Assembly (NCBI GenBank): GCA_039654915.1
Contig: CM077600.1
Location: 30,501,992-30,565,991 of the forward strand
From: Aquilaria yunnanensis
Taxonomy: Eukaryota; Streptophyta; Magnoliopsida; Malvales; Thymelaeaceae
Direction of reading: 5' to 3'
Length of the DNA stretch: 64,000 nt
Positions 47,332-58,881 of this stretch are shown piece by piece. The notes below the pieces were generated by a model. That model did no database searches and was not told the DNA's origin. It worked only from the letters and a program-made list of their open reading frames with translations. How positions within the stretch are numbered: position 1 is the stretch's first letter; every line of letters starts with the position of its first letter. Made by a program: the position numbers and the translations under genes.

Positions 47332-47665
47332 TTTATCTTAAGTTAACTGACTTATTTTTATTTTTATATTTATATATTTTTTACTTAAAATTAATTTTAT
47401 TTAAAAGCTAATATTATGTAGATGTAATAATCCATTTAAAAATAAAATTTCATAATATTATTAAATTTTTATGAGATTTTCCTTTGTAATGCCTAAAACA
47501 ATAAAAATTCAAAAAAATTTAGTAAAATTTTAAAAAATGTATTTTTAATGAATTATTACACCTACATAATGTTAAATTTTAAGTAAAATTAATTTTGGAT
47601 AAAAATAACATAAGGATAAAAATAAGCTATTTGGAATTCAATTGACTTTCAGTTAAAATAAACTG
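47332..47665. mobile_element. Foldback MITE, family I (copy 2)
   Basis: An imperfect palindrome: left arm TTAAGTTAACTGACTTATTT, AATTAATTTTATTTAAAAGC and TAATATTATGTAGATGTAAT; right arm the reverse of the same, with ATTACACCTACATAATGTTA. It shares arms and centre with 62811-63133. Length about 330 bp, no coding content. Confidence 0.75.
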
Positions 47666-47853
47666 GGTGATAATAACAAGCCAACACTACAGTTACATCA
47701 ATAGATATGTAGTGTTCTGTTAGATTTTTGTCATCTAATGGACATTTATATGGCTCATTTTGAGTCATTTAATTAAAAGGTTGAGGATAGGATACGTCTT
47801 GTAGTCCCTATACCCATACCAAATTCCAGTTCTTTACATAATGATAAGTGGTG

Positions 47854-50800
47854 GGATAAATTTTTCTGGGGATCCCTTAGTTTTTTTTTTTTTTTTTGTG
47901 TGTCTTAAATGAGTACTTTACCTTAAAGTTATTCTATTGAAGTATCCTATCTCATTTATCGCATCTCAATTGAGTCATTTTCATCAATTTAACCGTTAAA
48001 TCATATGAAATAACTGATGTGGCATTAATAAATATTAAAATAAATGTAAATTAACAACTTTCATCCTTAAACTTTTCCAATTAATTATTCTAAACCATGA
48101 AATTCTAAAGCTAATGTTTATATCCCTAATCTCTAACCCAGTTTTCTTCTAGAAAAAACAAAACAACAATATTGATCAACCCATGCCTAAATCTTCTCCA
48201 ATTTGATGAAGGGGTTCAACATCCATAGGTGTCACCGTTGAGGGCCTCCTTTTGCTTATTCCATCAAGGCTGAAGAGTTCCCCTTCGAGTTAAGTGATCT
48301 AGATGCAATGGGAGAAGAGGCAAGACAAAGCAATGGTCTCAAGCAATGAGAGACAAAAGAACAATCTCGAGCAAGACAAGACAGAAGAATGGTCTCTACT
48401 AGCGAGCGAAGCAAGACAAGGGCACTGTGAACAAGATTGGTGAAATTGACCCAATCGATGACCACCAGGCACTCGATGATTTCCTCAGTGTGGTGGCTAT
48501 GAATGTCACATCCCACACAGGCCCTAGCCTGTGCCCTCTCAGTACCACTCACTAATTTACCCAAAATTCCTTTGATTAAACTTAAATCCGGGTGTTAATA
48601 ACTTCCTAGTATTTAAGTTTTATTTTCTAAAGCTGAGAGCTGTGATATGTCCCAGGAGGCTTATGAGTTATTTAGAACAACAACCTGCAGCTTAAGTAGG
48701 GCCTAACCTTTAACTTGCAACACAAGCAAGGCATACACTTAATCTGTTAAGTGTCTAGGATGTGTGCTTGTCAAGTGTGCTACTTTAATGAATGACAACC
48801 AAGAAGCCCACATCTCTATAGTTTGAAAAATCAAGTTTCCATGCACATGTACACTCGGCCAAACATAATAACTCAAGAGATTTCTTCATGAAACATAACC
48901 ATAAGCTCATAAACTTAACATAACTTGGCACATAGGCATCCATCATATGTACATACAATCCATGTACAAGCAAGGCTATATATATACACACAAAATAGCC
49001 TAAATACCAGCATCACTAGCTTGGCAACATACCAAGGATGCTATAAGCCTAAAGTAGCCAAGGTTAAGTTTACAAGCCATATACCCTAGTTTCTTAAAAG
49101 AAACCTAAGTGTACAGAACAGTAGCACACTCCACAAAACTAACCCAAACATACAAACCATAACCAGGGTCCAAGTCCACACATCCTTCCTGTACCTAGAC
49201 TGATCCCACAACTACAAAAGCCTGCAGACTTAGAACATAAGTTTCAACCTTAAGCCATAAGACTTGTAATGTAAGTATTCAAGCCAAGATTCAGTTGGCA
49301 CATACCTCGAGCAAATAGTGTACTAACCAGCACACAAACTAGCAACTCAAGCAAACTACTCAAGCTGTATATCTTTTCCTGAAACAAAATGTATGGGCAG
49401 TGAGTAACAATTACTCAGTAGGGATTCACAAACGACCATATAAGGTCTATTTAGTTAAGTCCAATGACTTAACCTTCACAAGCTTACTTGTCCTGCGAGA
49501 AAGACATGAAAACATGGAAAACACAAAAAAATACCAATACATGTAATCATCATAAATCCTCCATATATGAGTTAGCATGCACAAACAATCAACCAAGCAC
49601 ACAGAACTCACACACACACCATAAAATGCATTCGGCCATATTCACTAGCATGTGTGCATGTGCACTTTCTGCACTTCCACCTTCACAACTTTACTCCCAT
49701 TCCACTAGAGCTCCAAATTCACTAGCAAGTTGGCCTCTCTCACTAGGAATTTTAACACATGCCATTACCTTGACTAGCTAGCCAATTTACACACAACTGT
49801 ATCTCCTCAATATGCCCATCTAGCAAGCTAAGATCATATAGCATCATATAACCATCATTTAGCTGCCATTATTACTTGTTCATGGAAAAGTACCAAGAAT
49901 ACAAGTAAATGTGAAAACCCTACCTCACAATCAAAGCTTGAGCTCTCGGTTGCTCGAGTAACTAAGGCCGAAGCTCAAATATATTGCCTAACACAATAAG
50001 CCTTCAATTAGCCATCATAATCACTTGTTCATGGAAAATTACCAAGAAAAACAAGTGATTATGAGCCTTACCTCCTTAATCCAAGCTTGATTTCTCTTCC
50101 AAGCTTCAACTTCATCAACAGCATAGCAAAAATCTCCAAGCTTCGCTCAACACACTTTGAATCCCTCTAATTTCTCGGCTACCAACCTATTCGCACCAGA
50201 AAGAAACGCTGAAGCTTGTTTCGTTTTTGACTGATTTCATTTTCGGCCAACATAAACAAATAACGAAGGCTAGCTGAATTAATAATCTTGGTGCATTAAT
50301 GAGCGCGAGACAAAGGATTCCACTTGTGTCAATTGGCAGCCGTGTGAACAAATAGGTTTCTGGACGCATTAAATGAACCGTGTACACATATTCAACAGGC
50401 AGCCGTGAGAGAAAATGGATTTCTGAATGCATTAATTAGAATTTGGCAGCCGATTACACATGTCCTACAAATTGGTTCAATGCCAACATTGGTCCCTAAG
50501 TATTCTACATGTGACACTTTCCTCCCTTAAGTTTCAATGTGCACACTTTAGTCACTAAAATGTAGGATCATTTCGGCTTTATTCTTAACTCATGGCTCAA
50601 ATTGCCAAGCTTTCATTAATATGGCCCAAAATGGTAATTAACCCATGACCAATTTTATCATTTTACCATTTTAGCTAATCTTATAATATTAATTTGGAAA
50701 AAACCGAAATTGTTGACCGGCCATTTTGTTTTGTCAACCAAAATTGGTCTAATTCCACCTTTGTCCATGCACTTATTTACATGGTGCATTTCACCCTTCA

Positions 50801-51791
50801 AGTTCCCATAGTTTCATTTACATCCTCATCCTTACTTTCAATCAAGTCCCTTATGTTTTAAATTGGTATTTCTTTTTATTCTTGGCCTAAGCCAAGTATC
50901 TAAGGGATGGTCCTAACAATGAAGGTGGACCAGGAGAACTCAATAGAGACAATAGTGATAGAAATGATGAAGGAGAGTGCTAGTAAGGAAGACGGTGGAG
51001 GAGCAACTACCGTCATTGTGCTAAATTTAAGTTTTGACTGCTAGTCAGTGTGACTCGTTCCAGATCTGGTGATTGGGGCAATAGATTTGAGCTCTAACTA
51101 CTGACTGATCCGATGTTTTTTATTCCAACCTTCATCGTCGCTTCAACTGGGATTGTGAAGGATCGATGGCATGGTGAACAAGTATTTCAAAGGCTCAGCA
51201 GATTAGTAGCGATAGTGAATGAGGATTGTAAATGATCTTTTACCTTCACCATTGATTCAGTCAGAACAATGAATTCAAATAATCAAAGGGAAAAATTAAT
51301 AGAATACGCGATGCGTCAATCATGAATTTTCATTTATTTTATGTTCAATTCATATTTTTATGTTTTATAAGGTTGGGTTAATGTTGTAGCTGCATTTTTC
51401 TTGGTTGAAGAATGACAGTTAGAGATTTGCCTGAAGAATGGAAATTGAAATATTCATAGAGCATGTTCAAGAAGTTTGGTTTCTTGATGTTTTGATGTCT
51501 AGAAGGATAAAATCAAAAGTTTGGGTTCATTTTTTATATTTAGAAAGTCTGGACAAGTTAAAATTATTAATTATAAAAGTTTTAAAGACCAAAATTGTTA
51601 TTTTATATTTATTTTAATGTTAATTAACACCACATCAGCAAAATTTGTCCATTTGAATGGTGAAATGGACAGAAAGTACCTAGTTAGAACATGCAATATG
51701 AGATAAAAGTCTTCAATAAGACAATATTAATGTATAGTACTTGTTTGGGACAAAAAAAAAAAAGTTAAGAGACCTTTGGTGAAATTTATCT
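47854..51791. mobile_element. MULE-like element with 10-bp target duplication, split by a solo LTR
   Basis: The ends are GGATAAATTTTTCTGG and (reversed) AGATAAATTTCACCAA. The arms stay similar for about 280 bp: a long T run; TTAAATGAGTACT/CAAACAAGTACTA; TGATGTGGCATTAATAAA/TGATGTGGTGTTAATTAA. The flanks are ATAAGTGGTG (47844-47853) and ATAAGTGATG (51792-51801), a 9/10 match fitting Mutator-like insertion. Without the LTR inserted inside, the element would be about 1.5 kb. The interior has no recognised protein. Confidence 0.8.
48504..50918. mobile_element. Solo LTR of a long-LTR retrotransposon
   Basis: It starts TGTCACATCCCACAC and ends GGTCCTAACA, giving TG...CA ends. The 5-bp flanks are identical: ATGAA at 48499-48503 and ATGAA at 50919-50923. 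It is 2415 bp, with no gag/pol frames and no internal second LTR, so it is best read as a solo LTR left by recombination between the two LTRs. Length and the TGTCACATCCC start resemble Ty3/gypsy chromovirus-type LTRs, which is inference. It lies inside the MULE at 47854-51791. Confidence 0.85.
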
Positions 51792-52840
51792 ATAAGTGAT
51801 GCTACTTGAAATGGTTTAGCAATATTGGCAGAATGGTTATGACAGTCTTTTGAAGTAATTAAGTGTTGAGTTTAAATGAATTGATTGTTTTTTTTTCACT
51901 AGTGTTTCATTTGTTTTTATTTTTTTTATTGTACACTTGTTTTATGAATTTTAGGCCCAATAAAATTTTTAAATTATATAGTGATGACAATTTTTTCTCC
52001 TTTTTAAACCTTTCTTTCCTTTATCTTAAAAATGAAACACTCCATACTAATACCAATAAACTACAATCTTTAGCACTAAGAATCACAAAACCCAAAACCC
52101 AAAGAAACAAAATAAAATAAAAGTTTAGTTTTTAATTTTTAATTTTCATTTTTTCAATTCACATTTCATCACCGTTTCCTTTAGCCTTAAGCTTTGTGTT
52201 TATATGCCTATATTTAATATTTCACTGTGCAATGTTTATGTGCTAGATTCCAATCCAAACATGGTTGTTTGATTTACTGTCCTTATTTCATCTGATCAAC
52301 TACTATCATCTCTTTTTTTCACCGTTTCTTTGTCCCCCCATTTTCACAAAAATCACTTGTCACTATTAGTAGAAGTATCATTTAGTTTTTCCAGCATTTG
52401 GTTTTTCCAGAGGTCTATGATAGGACTGATCTAAATGATCTGATTTCAATTTTAGTAAGTCATGCGGAAGCTGGAGGGTGAAAAATGAAGCGCATAAAAA
52501 TGAAGCATTTTCTAATAATTGATTGGATGCTGTTTATTTTTTAAACTCTTTTCATTATATTAGACTTTATATTGGTTAATCCACCTTTTATTCGATCAGA
52601 TGGTTTAATGTTCATTTTGATTATTTGGTCATTCTTTATTTGGGTTTTGGTCCATTTATTTGTGAATTATATATTCCATATTTAATATGATTTACATGAA
52701 AAGTTCAATTCGATTCAATTCTCATTTTTCATTTGGTTTCACATAGATAAGTAGAATTTTTAATGACCAATTTTATGTTTCTATTGTTATTCAATCTTAT
52801 GATGTCGTTGATTTGTAAGAGTCATTTGTCATTTCAAATA
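51792..52840. other. Intergenic DNA, nothing recognised
   Basis: AT-rich DNA with only short spurious frames. Confidence 0.5.
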
Positions 52841-53293
52841 GGGAAAATTACAAAAAAAAACCCATCTGGTTTGGTATAACCTACACTTTGCCTCTGCTAA
52901 TTTCAAAAACCTACACTTTACCCCTGTTTCTTTTACAGTATTCGACAATAAATTCTGAAATCTTAATTTAAACTGTTTGATAATCATGTTCCAGTAATTT
53001 CAAGATTTTTGATAATTTTTTCACATTTAACCGACCTTTAAAGAGATACTGATATGTATTTACAGAGAGGAAAATATTTATAGAAAGGAAAAAGTGATAA
53101 TTTAAAATGTCTATTAATTATAAAAAATATTAAAATGGTTGAAATTACTGAAAATGGATTGTCGTACAGTTTAAATACAATTTCAGAAATTGTTATTGGA
53201 CAACATAAAAAATATATAGAGCAAAGTATATATTTTTAAAAATAAAGGGTACAAACTTTAGATTAGTACATACCTCTGGTAATTGTAAGTTTA
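52841..53293. mobile_element. Foldback MITE, family G (copy 2)
   Basis: The left arm GGGAAAATTACAAAA, then CCTACACTTTGCC, pairs with the reversed right arm (ACTTACAATTACCAGAGG, then AAAGTTTGTACCC). The internal order matches copies at 8885 and 57431 (TTCCAGTAATTTCAAGATTT, TTAATTATAAAAAATATT). About 450 bp. Confidence 0.7.
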
Positions 53294-54180
53294 CTTTCTA
53301 ATATGTCATTAGGCATCTTTTGTTAAAAAGAAATAAAATTGACCCGTTACTGATTAGCAATGAAATATGACTGTAATTTGAATTAATCAAATAGAGAAAT
53401 TAAAGAAAAGATGCTTTGGCTGCGCCGAGTGACAAAAGAAACGCCACTTTCTTTTCTTTTGTTTATTTATTTTTATGGAAAGAAACGCTACCTGGTCTCC
53501 AAGGACATTATTCTTTGATCGAACTATTCTTTTCTTTTCCGATGGAAATGGTTCTTTTTCTTTTTTTTTTTTTTTTTTTTTACAAACAAGGATGCTTTAT
53601 TCGTTTATTTTAAAAATTTTTAATGATCGATACCGTATCGTTTTCAATTTTTTTAATCTGCACTATGTTATAAGAGTTCGTTTGGTTTATAACGGGGGAT
53701 GATATATATATATATTGAACCAGCACATAGACACAATAATTGTGGTGGAACGCGTAAACACATTAAAAAGTTCCATTTTTTGATAGAACGAAGATCTGTA
53801 CAATTACTAGGAAGCCCCAAATATTCATTTCCTTCACCACAAAAGGGCAGCGCCAGCGTGGATGTGTGCGTTGAAATCAAATTGGGGCATCATTTTTTTT
53901 TTACTTTGTCAACCTCGCTCTACCGATGGTGGAAGGAATAGAATACAACCGACAAATAAGCAATCAAATAAGATGAAGGAAACAATTATGAGTAATAATT
54001 TTTCTGAAATAATCACTAGTTTTCGTACAAATTTCTATGCACGCATACCCTCATCCAAAACAAATTATGTACATAACTACACAAAATCGATTAATTTTGT
54101 AAGCTAAAAAAAGGGTCGATCATAGTAAGCTCGTAAAAATATTCTCGGAAGAACCGGATGGAAAATAAGCTCTGAGTTAA
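53294..54180. other. Intergenic DNA downstream of ATL copy 2
   Basis: A long T run lies at 53557-53581 and a short (TA)n at 53703-53714. Several frames around 53416-53941 are spurious. The ATL 3' UTR probably covers the last 200 bp. Confidence 0.5.
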
Positions 54181-55308
54181 TTAGACCGGCGGTCTACTCG
54201 AATCACCGACAGCTTCACCTAACTTTGATGAGCTGGTCTCACCACCATCGATGGCAGCCACCTTTGGCCACTTAATTGACGGTGACGTGACTGAGGGCGC
54301 TCTTCTAAGAAACGATGGAATCCGATTAAACGCCCAACGGTCAGACCGCGCCACCCGGTCCAATATCTCCGGCCGCCGGAAGTATTTCCCTCTGCTACTT
54401 CCTTCGCCAGTTCTGTACCCTCGCCGCGAGCTCCCTCCTCGGGGCAAAACCATGCTGCTGGACCTGCTCAGCTCCCGGGTCATTATCTGCTTCCGAACCT
54501 CCGCTGGCAGCCGTAAAGTGAACCTGTCGGTGTTCTCACCGGGTTGGACCAGAGAATGACCGGTCGAGTGAGAACGCGGGAACCTCGGTGGACGGCCGGA
54601 TCTGGACCCGCGTCCGCGGGTACGGTTCCTGTTCAATGTTTTATTCGCGTCCATTACTTCGGGCTCCGCGGCGTCAACGGTGGCGTTCTCGGTTCTTCTT
54701 TGCTCGTCGTTACTTTCCGGTTCAGAGATGGCCTCTGTTTGCGCCTCGAGGTCGGCTTCGGCTTGGGAAAAGTGTGCGGGCTGAACCACCGGGTCGCCGG
54801 GTTGGGGGACGAGATTGGCGCGGCAAACGGGGCAAGTGGTGTGGGAAGCCAGCCAGGCGTCGATACAATCCGGGTGGAACACGTGATCGCACTTGGGGAT
54901 TAAACGCAGCGTTTCCTCCTCCTCAAACTCATTCAAGCAGACGGCGCATTCCAGCGTTTCTTTCCCGATCTTCAAACCCTTCACCTCCGAGTAAACCATG
55001 GTAGGGAACGTGGCGATCGTCTCCGCGTCCAGCCCGCGCGAGGCGTTGCGGCGGGACCGTCCGGGTGCACCGAGAGCTCCGAGGCCGCCGCCGTTGTTGG
55101 ACTGGGCACAGTTTCGGATGTAGATGGAGAAGAAGCCCATGATGAAGAGGGCGGCGATGAGGATGACAATGATGATGGCCATGGAAGGGCTGAAGCGGGT
55201 ATAGGGGTAACCATCGTTGGGGTTGTTGGGGGAGGGCTGGGCGGTGGACGGCGGCGGGAAGAGAGCGAGGAGGAGGAGGAGGATGGAGAGCTTGGTGACG
55301 GAGGCCAT
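54181..55308 (-). CDS. RING-H2 E3 ubiquitin ligase, ATL6/ATL31-like (copy 2)
   Basis: Single-exon gene, 375 aa. It has a signal peptide (1-24, ending STAQ), transmembrane helix (about 43-65), GLD motif at 92-94 (GLDAETIATFP) and RING-H2 at C121-C162 (CAVC, KCDHVFHPDCID, CPVC). The long Ser/Arg-rich tail contains RFTLRLPAEVRKQIM, shared in form with copy 1 (RFTLRLSGEMRTKIM). Copies 1 and 2 are close over the first 175 residues and drift in the tail, where copy 2 is about 58 residues longer. Such ligases sit in plasma or endosomal membranes and, in Arabidopsis, tune C/N signalling and immunity. Both copies are on the same strand with only ERCC1 and transposons between, so they arose by local duplication or by loss of other genes between them. 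Confidence 0.95.
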   Translation of the reverse strand: MASVTKLSILLLLLALFPPPSTAQPSPNNPNDGYPYTRFSPSMAIIIVILIAALFIMGFFSIYIRNCAQSNNGGGLGALGAPGRSRRNASRGLDAETIATFPTMVYSEVKGLKIGKETLECAVCLNEFEEEETLRLIPKCDHVFHPDCIDAWLASHTTCPVCRANLVPQPGDPVVQPAHFSQAEADLEAQTEAISEPESNDEQRRTENATVDAAEPEVMDANKTLNRNRTRGRGSRSGRPPRFPRSHSTGHSLVQPGENTDRFTLRLPAEVRKQIMTRELSRSSSMVLPRGGSSRRGYRTGEGSSRGKYFRRPEILDRVARSDRWAFNRIPSFLRRAPSVTSPSIKWPKVAAIDGGETSSSKLGEAVGDSSRPPV

Positions 55309-55370
55309 GGCGCCGCAGGAGGGGATTGTTGGGTGAAGGAAATTGAGACTGAAATAAAGAAGAGAGACAA

Positions 55371-55380
55371 CTTATAAAAG
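55371..55380 (-). promoter_or_regulatory. TATA box of ATL copy 2
   Basis: CTTTTATAAG on the minus strand, about 65-70 bp upstream of the ATG at 55308. This implies a 5' UTR of only about 35 bases. Copy 1 has TTTATAAG at a similar distance. Confidence 0.65.
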
Positions 55381-55589
55381 AGAGGATGGCAGAGTGGTTT
55401 AGTCTTCAAGTGGAGGTCAAGAAGAGCAGAACTTCGGTGAGGTTTCTTGAGAGTCAGAGAAGGTGAGCCACACCACATGGAATTTTCGCTTTCTAATTTC
55501 AAAATCAAAAATAAAGAAATTCAAGTGTGGGATGGATGATCATAGAATAGAAGGTTCTAAGGAAAAAGTTGTTATTCGTTACTGGTAAT

Positions 55590-57008
55590 TATTGGTGGTT
55601 TACGGAACCCCCCTACGGCTTTCTCAAAAATACATTTTGCACCCTCTTGTACTTCAAGCCTACATTTTACCCTCGAAGCTGTATTATTACTGACATCACA
55701 TCAGTAATAATTTTAAATAGAGATGTCAATTAACTGAGATACTATTTTTCAGACACATTAAATTTAATAAAATAAATATTTATTAATTCAAATAAAAATT
55801 AAAAAATTGATATTAGCAATTAAAAACATGCATTTTAAAATAATTAAGTATTTACATATACGGGGTAAGGTTAGGGGTGAAAAAAGGCCGGGCTTTTTTC
55901 GGGTAGCTCGAGCTCGAGCTCGAGTTAGGGCATTTCGAGTCGAGCCTAGTCGAGCTCGAGCTCGAGCTCGAGCTGAAAAACGGGCTCGAATATTTTTAGG
56001 GCTCGAGCTCGAGCTTGAGCAAATCCGGCCCCAAAAACTCGCGGGCTTATCAGGCCCCTTTTACGTTTTTTTTTTTGGGCCATCAGGCCCTAAAGGCCTA
56101 AACTCTATTCCTCTCTCTTCTGCGTTCTGCGTGTCTCTCCTTCGTTCTGCGTTCTTCGTTCTGCGTGTCCCTAAAAGCCCCCTCCTTCGTGTCTCTCCTT
56201 CGCCTCCGCCATTGCCGACGACGCCGATTCCTCCTCCCTCGACCACGGTGCCGCCACTATCAGCCACCACAACGTCAGCCACCATCGACAGCAAGAGCAG
56301 AAGATCGACGCCGCTGTCACCATCGCTGACAACAACCCCACCCGACGAGATCGTGTTGCTGGATGATGACAATCGCCGCCGATCGTGTTGCTCGATGATG
56401 ACAATCGCCGCCGATTGGTTGCTCGCACCACTGCCAACGATCCGCCGATTGATTGCTCGCACCACTACCAACGATAGCCCCACTCAAGATAGATGCTGCC
56501 GCTATCAACGCTCAAAACAGACGCCGGAGACCCAGATCTGCAACTCGTGGATGGACTAAGGTAGCTCCACTGTCGAATTGAGGGAGATGATGCCTCATTT
56601 GTGAAGTTCACAAGATTAGGGTAGAACCGCAAGCAACTATAAAGTTTGGGATAAGTTCTCCATTTTCCCTTCTCTGGTTATCAATGTAAGAAAAATTACA
56701 AATTTAGTCCCAATCTTTTATCTAAGTTGTAGATAGGGTACTAAAGATTTATGTATCATTCGAGCTTCCCGGGCTTTCGAGCCGAACTCGAGCCCACCTC
56801 GAGTCGAGCTCGAGCCTAAAAAATTGGGCTCGAGCAATTTGAGCTCGAGCCCGAGTAGTACCGAACAGTGAAGGGGCCGAGCTCGAGCTTAGTGGGCTCG
56901 AGCTCGGCCCGGCCCATTTTCACCCCTAGGTAAGGTGTTGATTTTTTTCTTTAGAACAGCGTAAAATGCTCTTTTTCACTAAACCTTGGGGTTTATTTGT
57001 AATTACTA
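55590..57008. mobile_element. E/G-like MITE split by a hAT insertion
   Basis: The left arm (55590-55680: GAACCCCCCTACGGCTTTCT, then AAAAATACATTTTGCACC) pairs with the reversed right arm (56937-57008: AAACCCCAAGGTTTAGTGAA, then AAAGAGCATTTTACGC). Without the hAT and one target duplication it would be about 350 bp. The ends are approximate. Confidence 0.55.
55872..56928. mobile_element. Non-autonomous hAT element with perfect 8-bp target duplication
   Basis: The ends TAGGGGTGAAAAAAGGCCGG and (reversed) TAGGGGTGAAAATGGGCCGG are hAT-type. The flanks GGTAAGGT (55864-55871) and GGTAAGGT (56929-56936) are identical. Both subterminal zones, 55905-56010 and 56765-56915, are arrays of overlapping GAGCTC/CTCGAG hexamers, likely transposase-binding repeats. 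The 1057-bp element has a CT-rich core with long but low-complexity frames on both strands; no transposase is encoded. Confidence 0.92.
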
Positions 57009-57430
57009 ATAGATTTGCATTATTAATGATCAAATCGAGCATGAAGCATATCCCCTCTTTCTCTTTGCTGCCTTTTCATCGTTTTTGTCCAAAATGTGAA
57101 TTAGTTAGTTAAGTGAAATTATGCGTTTAGATGTTGTTTCCTACCATTTGATTACCTTTACGAGCGATCATGTAGCCGGGTTTATTAACTTGATCAAAGG
57201 TGGCACACGGCACCCGAACGTATGATTTCACCCGACTGATCTACTCATCTTATGAATTGAATTATCCCAAATTTAGGAGTACAAGTTCTCAATTGTATCA
57301 ACTCATAACTCAAGTGTTTAAGTAATCTAGTAGGTAAAGTTCAGAGTACTATTTCACATTTAAGCCAATTCATAAAGACCAGTATATTTTCTTCCTCTTA
57401 ATTTCGTGGCTCTTGATCTTATTTAAGTAT

Positions 57431-57870
57431 TACAATTACCTCATGAGGTATGTCTTAACCTACAGTTTGCCTCATCCATTTTTGAAAATTTATACTTTGC
57501 CACCTATGTTTTTTACACTGTCTAATAACAATTTCTGAAACTATATTTAAACTATACGATAATCATCTTCCAGTAATTTCAATCTCTTCAATATTTTTTA
57601 TAGTTAATAGTAATGACTAAATTATCCATTTTTCTTTTCTATAAATATATTTTTCTGTAAGTATTTTTTTTAACGGTCGGCTAGATGTAAAAAAAAAAAA
57701 TCAAAATTTTTGAAATTACTTGAACATTATTATCAGATAATTTAAAATAAAGTTTCATAAATTATCATTGGACACTATAAAACAAATAGGGGTAAAGTGT
57801 AGGTTTTTTAAAATAGAGGAGTTAAAATATAGGTTAGACTAAATCACAAAATTTTTTGTAATTTTTCCTA
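57431..57870. mobile_element. Foldback MITE, family G (copy 3)
   Basis: Left arm ACAATTACCTCATGAGGTAT then CCTACAGTTTGCC; right arm ends AAATTTTTTGTAATTTTTCC. The internal blocks (TAACAATTTCTGAAACTA, CTTCCAGTAATTTCAATC) match the other copies. A right-end fragment of the same family lies at 58415-58505. Confidence 0.7.
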
Positions 57871-58726
57871 AATTTGATGCCTTTCGTTTGACTTTGAGTT
57901 CATTGTATTTTTGTTACACTTTTGTAAATAAGCAATTACGCACATAAGTATAATAATAAAATAGTGAGTGGGAGACTTATAGGTGTGAAAATGGAGGACA
58001 ATAATCGGGAAAAAAAACGAGAAGTCTATCGAATTAAAGAAAAGAAAAGGTATGTGGTAGTCCAATATATATTGTGCATCATATGTATTATAACTAGGAC
58101 CACTACGAAAGAGTTTGGTGAAAACTCGTTATCATAACGTAAGTAGGGTTCAAGACCAGTAAAGAGTTTGAAATGGGGGTGGGCGCTTAGCTAGGACTTG
58201 CTCAACAGGCAGCAGCCAGCAGTTCAATATAATTCCAAGTTCACTCAGCTCTGTTTTTTATCGCAACTGGATTCGAAAATTTGCGTTAATTCAAAAATTT
58301 TGGTGCGTAGTCAAGAGGCTGGGGAAGCAGATCCGGTTCGGGTCGTGGAGCTCTTGCATGAGGGAATACGCCACAAACTTACCAACCCGCCTCATTATTG
58401 TACATTGTAAATGAAGTAAATGGTAAAATATATGATTTTAAAAATAAAGAGATAAAATATATGTTAGATTAAATTATAAGGGGGTTTTTTTATAATTTTT
58501 TCTAATTAATTTAATTTCATTTTATTCTTACAACCTGTTATTATTATTTTTTATTCGGTGCTTGTACTGCAATAATTAAGTTCAATTAATTGATAAAATT
58601 CAGAAAATTACGATTCATCGCATGGCTTTGTTATGTCCGGTTGGCTAAATTAATGAATTAAAGAGACAGACCGAAGCAACAGGATATTAATTTTGGCAAC
58701 AAATATAAGGAAATAAATCCAATCCA
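57871..58726. other. Intergenic DNA with a family G fragment
   Basis: 58415-58505 (TAAAATATATGATTTTAAAA, then AAATTATAAGGGGG) looks like the right end of a family G MITE. Nothing else recognised. Confidence 0.4.
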
Positions 58727-58821
58727 GACCTCTGCAGCTCTGCTTTCGTGTTTGGATCGATCAACTTCCAGTGAATACATAGGTGGCGCTGGTTAGTCCC
58801 AGTAAGAGTGGTAACTAATTA

Positions 58822-58856
<35 letters not shown>

Positions 58857-58881
58857 AAGCAGTCAGAAAAATAATCCTCAT
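58727..58881. repeat. Recent direct duplication, copy 1
   Basis: TCTGCAGCTCTGCTTTCGTG through AAAAATAATCCTCAT is nearly identical to 63390-63524, in the same orientation. The main difference is the length of a TTA/ATT microsatellite, longer here (58824-58855). No coding content recognised. Confidence 0.95.

Noticed and set aside
54251..55004. Plus-strand and other-frame open frames over ATL copy 2
   Set aside because: Shadows of the GC-rich RING-H2 gene on the minus strand.
55385..55460. GATGGCAGAGTGGTTTAGTC looks like the start of a tRNA-Ser/Leu
   Set aside because: No T-arm (GGTTCGAATCC) or closing acceptor stem follows, and it lies in the ATL promoter.
56061..56559. Open frames up to 250 codons inside the hAT element
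   Set aside because: Low-complexity trinucleotide-rich sequence; no transposase motif on either strand.
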